Assembly (NCBI GenBank): GCA_030637025.1
Contig: DAOVVV010000012.1
Span: 1-61,595, forward strand
Direction of reading: 5' to 3'
DNA length: 61,595 bases
From: JAGLHV01 sp023143305 [NCBI: Clostridia bacterium]
GTDB taxonomy: Bacteria; CBDUZB01; JAGLHV01
The notes beneath the pieces are model-generated. The model worked only from the letters and a program-made list of their open reading frames with translations. It did not search any database and had not been told where the DNA came from. Position 1 is the first letter of the stretch; each line of letters opens with the position of its first letter. Of this stretch, positions 1-8,006 are shown in pieces. The translations under genes were made by a program, and so were the position numbers.

Positions 1-332
1 ATACCAAATAATAATTCTGAACCGATCATTATTTTCAGTGCGTCTTTGTTGCTATTGAAATATACAACAATTTATTTAACTGTCCCTTCAAGTGTAGCCC
101 AGATATCCTTTTCTGTAAAGAAAAAAATTTCATTTAGTATTTCATCTATTTTACCTGCTAAATCTAATAAAAGCTCAATATATAAATCTTCTTTATTCTT
201 AAAATAAAGATACAGTGTGCCCTGTGCTATGCCGGCTTTTTCGGCTATTTCTTTTATGCCGGCTGAATGAAAACCTTTATTAGCAATTACCTTTCTTGCA
301 CTTCTTAATATTTTTTCTCGCATAACAATCAT
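1..332 (-). pseudogene. TetR-family regulator interrupted by an in-frame stop, 3' end beyond window
   Basis: The N-terminal 86 residues are a typical TetR DNA-binding domain with the signature GIAQGTLYLYFKNKEDLY. After the codons for GTVK there is a TAA (72-74). The same frame then stays open to the window edge and encodes TetR-like C-terminal helices (VVYFNSNKDALKIMIGSELL), so one nonsense change splits the gene. I place the start at the ATG at 330-332 because a GGGAG lies 7 bases upstream. A longer upstream reading would translate straight through the operator palindrome at 352-371. The target gene is not visible and is probably to the left. A sequence error at one base would also explain the stop. 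Confidence 0.75.
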
Positions 333-351
333 TAATTTTCTCCCGCAATAA

Positions 352-371
352 ATGAATGAGCGTTCGTTCAT
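352..371. promoter_or_regulatory. Palindromic TetR-type operator
   Basis: A 20-base near-perfect palindrome (ATGAATGAGC/GTTCGTTCAT, 8 of 10 positions paired) sits 20 bases upstream of the tetR start. The half-site TGAAtGA is typical of operators autoregulated by TetR/AcrR proteins. Binding by the adjacent regulator is inferred. Confidence 0.6.
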
Positions 372-468
372 ACTACTTTAGATTAGAGTACCTGTAAAAC
401 ATATTTTTCCCCAAGGACAAGTTGCGTACTAACTTGACTAATTGTAAAACTGTTGTTTTCCTTGAGCC

Positions 469-651
469 ATGCCAATAGCGAAAGCAAGGGCAGTGTTTGT
501 GAATTTAGGGATAGATTATCTTGGTTTAAGCGGAAGCAGGTTTGAAAAATAATTGAAAGTAAGTTCAGGTGGAATAAGCAAATTATACAGAAGAGGGGAA
601 GAAGCAATTAAAAACGAATCGGGAGGAATACAAATAATAATTAGTTCCTAA
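469..651 (+). pseudogene. Relic of a REP-associated (Y1) transposase C-terminus
   Basis: The frame reads MPIAKARAVFVNLGIDYLGL, then SGSRFEK, a stop, and LKVSSGGISKLYRRGEEAIK. This resembles the DnaA-like helix-turn-helix tail of RAYT transposases (ARxVxxYLxVxxLGxSGxExxxxLGxSxxxVSxxxRRGE). One in-frame TAA and a missing upstream catalytic domain show it is a decayed fragment. No HUH motif remains in the 100 bases upstream. Confidence 0.5.
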
Positions 652-717
652 AGTACGCAACGTCTCCTATATCTATGTCCACAGAAATGAATTAAAATTA
701 GCGGTTATACATTTAAT

Positions 718-2298
718 TTACTTTTTATAATTTTTGGACTTAATTATTTTAAGAAATATTTTAACTATTTTCGGATCAAAGCGTGAATTAGAAGCTTCTT
801 CGATAATTTTCAACGCTTTTTTTTCCGAAAGAGCTTTACGATAGGGCCTATTAGAAATTAGAGCCTGATAAACATTGACAACAGAAATAATTCTTGACTC
901 TAAAGGAATCTCTGTTCCTTTCAATTGATGGGGATATCCAGAACCGTCAAACTTTTCACGATAAGAAAGTATAATCGGGACTACTTCTTTTAAAAAATAT
1001 ACACTTTTTATAATTTCTGCCCCTGTTTGAGGCGTTGTCTTTATTTGCTCATATTCATCCTCACACAGTTTACCCTTTTTATTCAAAAGCTGTTCAGAAA
1101 TTCCCATTTTACCCAAAATATGAAGTCTGGCGGCGTGTTTTAAATTTGTCATTTCTTTTTCCGGAAGATTCAAGTTTTTGCCTATTTGTTCACTAATAAG
1201 GACCATATTTTCCATTTGTTCATCCGTATATTTATCTTTGGCTCCTATAATTTTAGCAAAAGCATAAATTGATTGCAACATAGAGTGATTAACCCTTTCT
1301 TCCATTTTTAAAAATTTTTCTTTTAACTTAGATATATTTTTCTTTCCTCCGTTATTAGTTATTTCTTCCACTTCTTTTTTATTCATCATATCCAATGTAT
1401 ATATATTGCCTTTTTCCACTTCCTTTGCATAACGCAGAACCTGGTCAACTAAATCCAAAAGAGAGTCCTTTTCTGTAATCTTATCCTCCGGAAAACTGAC
1501 TATGCCCATAGTTGCCTTGATTTTTATCTTCCTGTCGTTTTTATCGAAAACATGTTTTTCCATATTTCTCTTTAACCTTTTCCCCACTTTCAAAGCACCT
1601 TTTTTATTAGTATCAGTTAAAATAAATATAAACTCTTCGCCTCCATATCTAACAATTATATCATTTTCTCTAGCAAAATTTTTAAAAAATTGTGCTAATT
1701 CTTTTAAGATATTATTCCCATATTGATGTCCGTATATGTCGTTTATAGATTTAAAATAATCTATGTCTAACATTATCAAAGAAAGTGACAACGAAAATCT
1801 TTTTGCCCTTTTAAATTCCGAAGAAAGCCTTTCTCTTAAATATCTATAATTATAAAGGCCTGTCAGTGAATCTTTTACACTCAACAGCTTTAATTTTTCA
1901 AGCAAATCCTTGTTGTCTAAACTAAGCTCCTGCATCTTAACAGCCCTTTTGATTATCAATTTTAATTGATCAATATTCAGAGGTTTTTGTATATAAGCAA
2001 AAGCCCCTTTATTTATTGCAGAAATTGAAGTTTCCAAAGAAGCATATCCTGTGAGGATTAATACTATTATATCCTCACTTATCCTCTTTGTCATTTCGAG
2101 TAAATCCAAACCTGATCCATCAGGTAATTTTAGGTCGGCTAAAATAATATTATAAAATCTTTTTTTTAAATTTTTTTTAGCAAGTGCAAGATTTTCAACT
2201 ATTGTTATTTTATAATTTTCGTTGCTCAGTATATCTTGTAATATCTCTCCGCCTTGAATGTCGTCATCGACTATAAGAATATAGGTATCTTTTTTCAT
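718..2298 (-). CDS. Response regulator: REC + GGDEF + degenerate HD-GYP
   Basis: This 526-residue cytoplasmic protein probably makes c-di-GMP when phosphorylated. The REC domain (1-120) has the acid pair D11/D12, phospho-acceptor D55, T83 and K105. A helical linker leads to a GGDEF domain (about 137-300) with GGEEF at 219-223 and an inhibitory I-site RxxD at 210-213. The C-terminal domain (about 345-520) is HD-GYP by its DGSGYP loop and LKGTEIPLESRI. Its metal ligands are mostly gone: HD in LHDIGK is LHILGK, the HHE before WDG is YRE, and VADxxDA is VVNVYQA. The enzyme is therefore likely a cyclase with a non-catalytic HD-GYP module. The start is the ATG after AGGAG; a longer reading adds 15 unlikely residues. 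No histidine kinase is adjacent. The same window carries two c-di-GMP riboswitches. Confidence 0.92.
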   Translation of the reverse strand: MKKDTYILIVDDDIQGGEILQDILSNENYKITIVENLALAKKNLKKRFYNIILADLKLPDGSGLDLLEMTKRISEDIIVLILTGYASLETSISAINKGAFAYIQKPLNIDQLKLIIKRAVKMQELSLDNKDLLEKLKLLSVKDSLTGLYNYRYLRERLSSEFKRAKRFSLSLSLIMLDIDYFKSINDIYGHQYGNNILKELAQFFKNFARENDIIVRYGGEEFIFILTDTNKKGALKVGKRLKRNMEKHVFDKNDRKIKIKATMGIVSFPEDKITEKDSLLDLVDQVLRYAKEVEKGNIYTLDMMNKKEVEEITNNGGKKNISKLKEKFLKMEERVNHSMLQSIYAFAKIIGAKDKYTDEQMENMVLISEQIGKNLNLPEKEMTNLKHAARLHILGKMGISEQLLNKKGKLCEDEYEQIKTTPQTGAEIIKSVYFLKEVVPIILSYREKFDGSGYPHQLKGTEIPLESRIISVVNVYQALISNRPYRKALSEKKALKIIEEASNSRFDPKIVKIFLKIIKSKNYKK

Positions 2299-2490
2299 TG
2301 CCTTTTTCTCCTGATGTGTGATAATTAATAAATTATAACACATTATGAAATAAATTTCAAAAATTAATTTATGAAAGTAGTGTCAAGATTTATTCTGACT
2401 TTCATTTTTAAGGGAAACATAGGGGACATGATAGGGGTTCTCTTATGACATTTTTTATTATATAACGTAGCTCGAAGTTTTAAAGTATGA

Positions 2491-2628
2491 GTAGAAGAAA
2501 CGGGAAGTGTATTAGTTTTGTTGGCGAGTAAATATCTGAAGTAACCAGGTGTGAAGTTAGGGAAGTTCTTGGGGATTGGATCAGGTGCAAGAAATATAAC
2601 AAAAGAAAAAGGAAGTTTTTTTGTGTAG
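2491..2628 (+). pseudogene. Second RAYT-like transposase relic
   Basis: The frame reads VLVLLASKYLK, a stop, then PGVKLGKFLGIGSGARNI, again the pattern of the DnaA-like HTH tail of REP-associated transposases. It is short, lacks a start and has an in-frame TAA. The AT-rich stretch 2344-2490 between it and the response regulator contains AGGGGACAT/AGGGG motifs but no gene. Confidence 0.35.
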
Positions 2629-2718
2629 GAAAAAATGGATTGAAGGATAGACCCTTCGATAAATTAAAACTTTAAACAACATTCCCTATATGCTCCAAAA
2701 GACAGTTTGTTTTTTTTC

Positions 2719-2767
2719 TTGACAACCACCATAAAATATAGTTATATAAACATAAAATATGGTTGTA
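2719..2767 (+). promoter_or_regulatory. Promoter with direct and inverted operator repeats for the wHTH/NTase pair
   Basis: A consensus -35 TTGACA (2719-2724) is followed at 18 bases by TATATA (2743-2748). The 14-base word CATAAAATATRGTT occurs twice (from 2730 and from 2751), so the -10 lies between the copies. ACAACC at the left edge and GGTTGT at the right edge also form an inverted repeat. This is the layout of a self-repressed promoter; the downstream winged-helix protein is the obvious candidate repressor. Confidence 0.55.
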
Positions 2768-2783
2768 AAAATTGGAGGCAATT

Positions 2784-3110
2784 ATGCTTGAACCTATTTT
2801 AGGAAATAGTACTGTGGAAAAAATTCTTCTTTTTCTTTCTGTTTACGGCGAAGGATATGGTACAAAAATGTCGGATACATTTAAGATTTCATTAAATGGA
2901 ATACAGCAACAGTTAAAGCGATTGGAAGATGGAGGTGTTTTAGTAAGTCAATTAAAGGGAAAAACAAGAATTTATAAATTCAATCCCCGATATTTTTTTC
3001 TGAAAGAATTAAAAAGTCTTCTGGAGAAAGCTTTGAAAGTGTTATCTGAAACGGAATTAAAGAAATATTATCGCCAGAGAACAAGACCGAGAAGAAAAGG
3101 AAAACCGTGA
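2784..3110 (+). CDS. Winged-helix DNA-binding protein, partner of the NTase-like protein
   Basis: The 108-residue protein has a winged-helix fold: a helix-turn-helix (GYGTKMSDTFKISLNGIQQQLKRLE, about residues 25-50) followed by a beta wing (GVLVSQLKGKTRIYKF). The C-terminus is basic. Such wHTH genes precede AbiEii/DUF6036-type nucleotidyltransferases in toxin-antitoxin-like pairs. The start is the ATG 5 bases after GGAGG; a TTG at 2772 would sit on top of the ribosome binding site. The gene overlaps the next one by 4 bases (GTGA), so the two are translationally coupled. It probably represses its own promoter at 2719-2767. Antitoxin function is inference from the arrangement. Confidence 0.75.
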   Translation: MLEPILGNSTVEKILLFLSVYGEGYGTKMSDTFKISLNGIQQQLKRLEDGGVLVSQLKGKTRIYKFNPRYFFLKELKSLLEKALKVLSETELKKYYRQRTRPRRKGKP

Positions 3111-3664
3111 AAAGAAAAATAAATTGGAGAAAGATAGACATAAAAGATTTAGCGTGTTTAATATCTGAGCATTTAAGAAAAAATAATATTGAAACTGTTC
3201 TTGTCGGGGAAGCTTGTGTTTCTATTTACTCCAACAATGAATATCTTTCATATGATCTTGATTTTGTAACGGAGAATACAATCAGAGAAATTAAACCAAT
3301 TTTAGAAGAAATAGGGTTTAAGCAAAAAAGTACGCGTCATTTTATAAGGAAAGATTGTTTATATTACATTGAATTGATTGCTTCTCCAGTAGCTATAGGG
3401 AACGATGAAGCAATAACAACATTTAAAAAGCTGAAAACAAAGAAAGGGGTGGTAGTATTGCTCACAGAAACTGATTGTGTTAAAGATAGGCTTGCAGCGT
3501 ATTATCATTGGAATGATCCTCAGTCATTAGAGCAGGCAGTAATGATAACTAAAAAACACGGGGTTGATTTGCAGGATATTAAAAAGTGGTCAGTAAAAGA
3601 AAAAGCAAAAGAAAAATTTGATAAATTTAAAAAGCTTTTAGATAACGAGAAAAAAGTCATTTAA
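3107..3664 (+). CDS. AbiEii/DUF6036-like nucleotidyltransferase-fold protein
   Basis: The 185-residue product resembles the nucleotidyltransferase-fold partners of wHTH proteins: VLVGEACVSIY (about 35-45) occupies the G-loop and SYDLDFV supplies the metal-binding DxD. The family usually has a GG at the loop; here it is GE, which might reduce activity. TETDCVKDRLAAYYHW matches the conserved C-terminal helix in this family. It starts with GTG overlapping the stop of the wHTH gene. A toxin or phage-defence role is plausible but unproven; a stand-alone housekeeping NTase is less likely given the coupling. Confidence 0.65.
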   Translation: MKRKINWRKIDIKDLACLISEHLRKNNIETVLVGEACVSIYSNNEYLSYDLDFVTENTIREIKPILEEIGFKQKSTRHFIRKDCLYYIELIASPVAIGNDEAITTFKKLKTKKGVVVLLTETDCVKDRLAAYYHWNDPQSLEQAVMITKKHGVDLQDIKKWSVKEKAKEKFDKFKKLLDNEKKVI

Positions 3665-3715
3665 AAATAAATCGACAAAATAAGAAGAATTATGTTATAT
3701 TAAACATATTAAACT

Positions 3716-3817
3716 AGGATTTGTTCTTCTTGCCAAACAGAAGTGCCATTTAAAGCAGGTTTCCGGGTTTCATCGTTAAAGTGTCCAAAATGCGGTAAGC
3801 TTATGGGTAAGAAATAA
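3716..3817 (+). other. Zinc-ribbon mini-protein frame without a standard start
   Basis: One frame encodes CSSCQTEVPFKAGF followed by CPKCGKLMGKK and a stop, a clean CxxC-x17-CxxC zinc ribbon of about 33 residues. The frame is closed by a TAA just upstream (3710-3712) and has no ATG, GTG or TTG; only AGG ATT precedes the first Cys. It is either a gene whose start was lost or a peptide using a rare start. The rest of 3818-4008 holds a G8 run and a copy of the TCCCCTATGTTT phrase, with no gene. Confidence 0.4.
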
Positions 3818-4008
3818 ACTCTTCACAAGTATAAAAAGAAAGAAAAACAAAGGGGGGGGAAGCAACCGTCCCCTATGTTTTATGTCAGTAAAATTTTTTA
3901 TAAAGGCGGTAAAACTATGTAAAAAATTTTCTTGATTTTTTGTTACAGAAATTAAAAATATTTGTAGATAAGCAGAAAACTGTTTTTTTAAAAAAAAGGA
4001 GGTTTACC

Positions 4009-6105
4009 TTGGAAATTATCAAAAGAGCAGTACTGTTATTATTAATGTTGAATTTATTTACGCCGCGTGTATTTGCTAGCGGAGAAGGAGTATTTACGGA
4101 ATTAGCGCTTTTTGGAGAAGAAGATTTGGTAGTAACTGCAGCCCGGTATGAACAGAAAGCAAGTGAGGCCCCGGCAGTTATTGAGGTAATAACAGCGGAT
4201 GAGATTAAGAAAAGTGGCGCTACAAATTTAATTGATCTATTAAGTCACCTGCCAGGTGCTTTTGAATCTCTGGCTATGTCAGGACGTGTGGGTCTAATTT
4301 TTAGAGGACAGAACTTCGGAGCAATTAAGTTTATGATTGATGGACATCCAATCAATCAGCTTTTATACGGTGATTTTGACAATTGGGTCAAAATGGATTT
4401 AGATATAGTTAAGCAGATTGAGGTGATAAGGGGGCCTGGTTCTGCATTATATGGAACTGATGCATTTAGTGGAGTGATTAATATAATTACCAAAAAAGGC
4501 AGTGACATAAATGGGGTAGAGGTTAACATCAAAGGCGGAAGTTTTGAAACCGGGGGGGGAAGTATTCTTATTGGCAATAAGATCAAAGATGATTTAACTT
4601 ATAAACTTTTTTTTCAGCATACAAAAAGCGATGGTTCGGGGTGCGAATTAGAATACGATATTTTACAGGGGACACCTTTTACACTATGTCCGGGAAAAAT
4701 GCACGAAGGATTTGATATTACAACTGTATCCTTAGGTGTAGAAAATACTGATTTTTATGTGCGTGCTATGTATTTAAAATCGGCAAAAGACAACTTGATT
4801 GGTGCTATGTTTGCTTTGGTAGACGACTCGGAGGTTTCCACCAATGAATACTTTATTGAAGGGGCGTATGTTTTTAAAGTCAATGAAAATACAGCTTTTA
4901 CCCCCAAAGTATATTATCATTATTGGGACAATAAACAGCTGGATGGCGTACTTTTACCAAAGGGATATTATATGATCGTTCCTTCTATGCCCCCTTATAT
5001 TCCCCAAGATTTTAATGCAGATGGTATATTAGAGTATTGGCCTGAAGGTGCATTAGCTGTGGCTGGAGAGAAGGAGGAACTTTATGGAATAGAACTTAAA
5101 TTAGAAATGCCGTTAACTGATGCAGGGAAATTTATAGGAGGCATATTTTTTGAGGGAACTAAAGTCTTTGATGTTGTTACAAAGGCAAACATAGATCCGG
5201 TTTATTTTTTCAATTTAGGAACATTTATGGATATAAGCGACACCCGTAATTTTAATGCCGGGGGAGAAAGAACTGTATATGGTAGCTTTGCTCAGGTTGA
5301 CTGGAAATTAAAGGATAACCTGAGTACTATTGTAGGTGCCCGGTATGACCACTATGATGATTTTGGAGATACATTCAATCCCCGCTGCGGATTAGTTTGG
5401 GAATTTAATGAGAAAGGGAATGTCAAACTTCTCTATGGAAGTGCGTTTAGAGCGCCTACTTTCGGTCAATTATATAATCAGAACCAGCCGGTAGTTATGG
5501 GAAACAAAGACCTTAAGCCGGAAAAGATTCAGACTGGTGAAATATCTTTAAATTACACCCCTATAAATAAATTGAATACAGTTTTAACTGTTTTTAAAAG
5601 TACGATAAGGGATGGAATTGGAATGGATACTTCATCAAAAATTCTTCCCACAGATCCAGCTAAATGGGGCAATATTCTTGAATTAGATTCCAGCGGAGTA
5701 GAAACTGAAGCAAAATATTATCTTTGGGAAAAGACATATTTATACGGCAGTTTTACTTATATTGAGAGTGAAAAAGGAAGCGAAGAAATGGAAAATGTTC
5801 CACAGAATTCCGGAAGTTTCGGCCTAAATATTAACTTTGCTAAACATTACAACTGGAATACAATGCTGTACTATACAGGAGAGAAACCCAGGGATGTTGC
5901 TGGCGGAGATACAAGAGATCCGCTTTCTTCTTATACTTTAGTAGATACTGCTTTTTTGATTGAAGGTCTTATAAAAGATATGGATATTAAATTTATTGTA
6001 AAGAATCTGTTTGATGAGAAATATTACTATCCAGGCACAATAGCAACATCGGATTATACACGACCAGGAATAAGTTTCTATGCAAGCATGGGGTATAAGT
6101 TTTAA
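4009..6105 (+). CDS. TonB-dependent outer-membrane receptor
   Basis: The 699-residue receptor imports an unknown ligand (siderophore, cobalamin or similar). After a signal peptide ending at FAS-G comes a TonB-box-like EEDLVVTAAR, then the plug domain (SGATNLIDLLSHLPG; IRGPGSALYGTDAFSGVINIITKK, about 45-160), then a beta-barrel with the late motifs RAPTFGQLY and NKDLKPEKIQTGEISLNY and the terminal aromatic GYKF. The start is TTG at 4009, seven bases or so after a perfect AGGAGG; reading upstream adds 23 residues with no RBS. It is monocistronic. I saw no cobalamin riboswitch upstream, and the ligand cannot be told from sequence alone. Confidence 0.93.
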   Translation: MEIIKRAVLLLLMLNLFTPRVFASGEGVFTELALFGEEDLVVTAARYEQKASEAPAVIEVITADEIKKSGATNLIDLLSHLPGAFESLAMSGRVGLIFRGQNFGAIKFMIDGHPINQLLYGDFDNWVKMDLDIVKQIEVIRGPGSALYGTDAFSGVINIITKKGSDINGVEVNIKGGSFETGGGSILIGNKIKDDLTYKLFFQHTKSDGSGCELEYDILQGTPFTLCPGKMHEGFDITTVSLGVENTDFYVRAMYLKSAKDNLIGAMFALVDDSEVSTNEYFIEGAYVFKVNENTAFTPKVYYHYWDNKQLDGVLLPKGYYMIVPSMPPYIPQDFNADGILEYWPEGALAVAGEKEELYGIELKLEMPLTDAGKFIGGIFFEGTKVFDVVTKANIDPVYFFNLGTFMDISDTRNFNAGGERTVYGSFAQVDWKLKDNLSTIVGARYDHYDDFGDTFNPRCGLVWEFNEKGNVKLLYGSAFRAPTFGQLYNQNQPVVMGNKDLKPEKIQTGEISLNYTPINKLNTVLTVFKSTIRDGIGMDTSSKILPTDPAKWGNILELDSSGVETEAKYYLWEKTYLYGSFTYIESEKGSEEMENVPQNSGSFGLNINFAKHYNWNTMLYYTGEKPRDVAGGDTRDPLSSYTLVDTAFLIEGLIKDMDIKFIVKNLFDEKYYYPGTIATSDYTRPGISFYASMGYKF

Positions 6106-6326
6106 AATTTATTAATATTAGAGGACGGATAGATATTTGTGATATTTTACATCATTACTGTCATTGTCCAATTAATTTTTGTTTGGGATGGTATCTGAAA
6201 GCCGGAATAATCGTTTTTTCTCATGATTGACTGGTAGTTTTTTACCACAAAGCATGGCGGACAAATTGCCGGTTTGCCCGCCTATATTTCTATGTTTCAA
6301 TCTTTATATTTAAAGGAGGTTTTATT

Positions 6327-6920
6327 TTGCAATTTAAAGCTTTTGAGCAAGATATTGAAGTAAATGGTACGACTGTAAATGCAATAGTAGATGGTTTAGG
6401 TCGATATAAAAGCTTAGCAAAGAAATATTTATTAGGTGTAGGAATTGGTATAGAAGAAAATGGTGAGCTCAAAATTGAAAAGGAAGGATGGTATTCTCAT
6501 GATAGTTGGTTAAAATCATTTGAGGAAATAGCCAAAGAAATTGGTGATGCAACATTACAAATAATCGGCATGAAAATTCCTGAAAATGCAATTTTTCCTT
6601 CAGGGGTTAAGGACATTGATAGTGCGATAAAGTCAATAGATATAGCTTATCATCTAAATCATAGAAAAAATGGGAAGGTGTTATTTGATATTAATACAGG
6701 TAAAATGGAAGAAGGAATCGGTCATTATGGATATGAAAAAATTGAAAATAGAAATATGATAATTAGTGAATGTATGAATCCTTATCCTTGTGCATTTGAT
6801 TTTGGAATTATAATGGCAATGGCAAGAAAATTCGAAATAAAAGCAAATATTGCACATGACGATTCAAAACCATGTAGAAAAAATGGAGCTGACAGTTGTA
6901 CATACATTATTACATGGTAG
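6327..6920 (+). CDS. Cytoplasmic V4R-like small-molecule-binding protein (uncharacterised)
   Basis: The 197-residue protein has no signal peptide. The order MQFKAFEQDIEVNG, DGLGRYKSLAKKYL, a helical SWLKSFEEIAKEIGDATL block, and a C-terminus PYPCAFDFGIIMAMARKF plus PCRKNGADSCTY is reminiscent of V4R/heme-NO-like sensor folds, which end in a Cys-rich Gly-loop. Function is unknown; a ligand-sensing role is inference. It starts at TTG 6327, 7 bases after AAAGGAGG. The upstream stretch 6106-6311 has no recognised element. Confidence 0.5.
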   Translation: MQFKAFEQDIEVNGTTVNAIVDGLGRYKSLAKKYLLGVGIGIEENGELKIEKEGWYSHDSWLKSFEEIAKEIGDATLQIIGMKIPENAIFPSGVKDIDSAIKSIDIAYHLNHRKNGKVLFDINTGKMEEGIGHYGYEKIENRNMIISECMNPYPCAFDFGIIMAMARKFEIKANIAHDDSKPCRKNGADSCTYIITW

Positions 6921-6994
6921 AAAAAGCTCGTAGGAAAAAGGGTACGTTATTAAATAGTTAAATAACAATTTACATGAATTTGCTTAAATCTGAT

Positions 6995-7056
6995 AGCCAA
7001 AAAATTAGTAGTTGAGGTAGTGAAATTAAAGAGAAATAGAAGGGGTAAAAATATTA
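6995..7056. repeat. Direct repeat copy A flanking cvfB (gene-tail remnant)
   Basis: About 60 bases here match 7922-7994 on the other side of the CvfB gene. Read in the same frame, the copies give KKLVVEVVKLKRNRRGKNI and KKLVVERIELKRNRRGGKNI, and many differences are synonymous. Both look like the C-terminal tail of one unidentified protein, duplicated around the CvfB gene. Confidence 0.55.
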
Positions 7057-7080
7057 CATTTTACGGAGGATGATTTTTAC

Positions 7081-7923
7081 ATGGTTGAAATAGGAAAACT
7101 AAATAAGCTAAGGGTAGTCAAGAGAGTTGATTTTGGAATTTATCTTGACGGGGAAGATTTTGGTGAAATTTTACTTCCCCGCAGATATGTGCCGGAGAAT
7201 TGTGAAATCGATGACATTATAGAAGTTTTTGTCTATTTTGATTCCGAAGACCGTATTATTGCCACTACCGAAAAACCTTATGCGATGGTGGGTCAGTTTG
7301 CTTTGTTAAAGGTTATTTCGGTTAATTCTGTTGGGGCATTTATTGATTGGGGTTTACCCAAAGATTTGCTGGTACCTTTTCGTGAACAAAAGCAAAAAAT
7401 GGAAGAAGGCAAATCATATGTTGTTTTTATCTACCTCGACAAAAGTAAACGTATTGTCGCTTCTTCGAAACTGGATAAATTTCTTGACACTATGCCGATT
7501 AATTTTCAGGAAGGGCAGGAAGTGGAACTGTTAGTATGCTGTCAGACCGATATTGGTTATAAAGCAATTATTAACGGATGCCATGGTGGTATTCTTTATA
7601 AAAACGAAGTGTTTCAAATATTAGAAAAAGGACAGCAAATAAAAGGGTTCATTAAAAAAGTGAGAGATGATAAAAAAATAGATCTCTGTCTGCATAAACC
7701 CGGCTATGAAAAGGTTGGTGATTTGTCGGAAAGAATTATTGACACCCTGAAAAAACGAGATGGGTTTATTTCAGTAGGAGATAAAAGTTCTCCGAAAATT
7801 ATTTATGACATGTTTGGAGTAAGTAAGAAAACATACAAAAAGGCAATAGGAGTTCTTTATAAAAAAAGGTTGATAACTTTTGAGGATAACGGCATAAAAC
7901 TACAGAAAAAGAGGGACATTTAG
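7081..7923 (+). CDS. cvfB: CvfB-like S1-domain RNA-binding protein
   Basis: The 280-residue length fits the CvfB/YitL family of bacterial RNA-binding virulence/translation regulators. Successive S1-like OB domains are visible: GKLNKLRVVKRVDFGIYL with LLPRRYVP (1-60), FALLKVISVNSVGAFIDWGLPKDLLVPF (about 70-135), and KVRDDKKIDLCLHKPGYEKV (about 190-220). A C-terminal winged helix follows (FGVSKKTYKKAIGVLYKKRLI), the standard CvfB order. GGAGG lies 11 bases before the ATG, slightly far. The gene is bracketed by a direct repeat (6995-7056 and 7922-7994), so it may have been inserted or duplicated as a unit. Confidence 0.88.
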   Translation: MVEIGKLNKLRVVKRVDFGIYLDGEDFGEILLPRRYVPENCEIDDIIEVFVYFDSEDRIIATTEKPYAMVGQFALLKVISVNSVGAFIDWGLPKDLLVPFREQKQKMEEGKSYVVFIYLDKSKRIVASSKLDKFLDTMPINFQEGQEVELLVCCQTDIGYKAIINGCHGGILYKNEVFQILEKGQQIKGFIKKVRDDKKIDLCLHKPGYEKVGDLSERIIDTLKKRDGFISVGDKSSPKIIYDMFGVSKKTYKKAIGVLYKKRLITFEDNGIKLQKKRDI

Positions 7924-7994
7924 CTAAAAAATTAGTAGTTGAGAGAATAGAATTAAAAAGAAACAGAAGGGGTGGGAAAAACATTGCTTATTAA
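7922..7994. repeat. Direct repeat copy B flanking cvfB
   Basis: This is the counterpart of 6995-7056. It reads AKKLVVERIELKRNRRGGKN then IAY and a TAA at 7992-7994. It begins inside the cvfB stop codon. No start codon precedes it, so it is a remnant and not a small gene. Confidence 0.5.
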
Positions 7995-8006
7995 GGATAC
8001 AAATAG

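Noticed and set aside
383-607. 74-residue minus-strand ORF
   Set aside because: It is antisense to the transposase relic, has no RBS and no recognisable protein features.
3818-4008. Cobalamin riboswitch before the TonB receptor
   Set aside because: None of the conserved B12-box sequence is present; only a G-run and a TCCCCTATG phrase.
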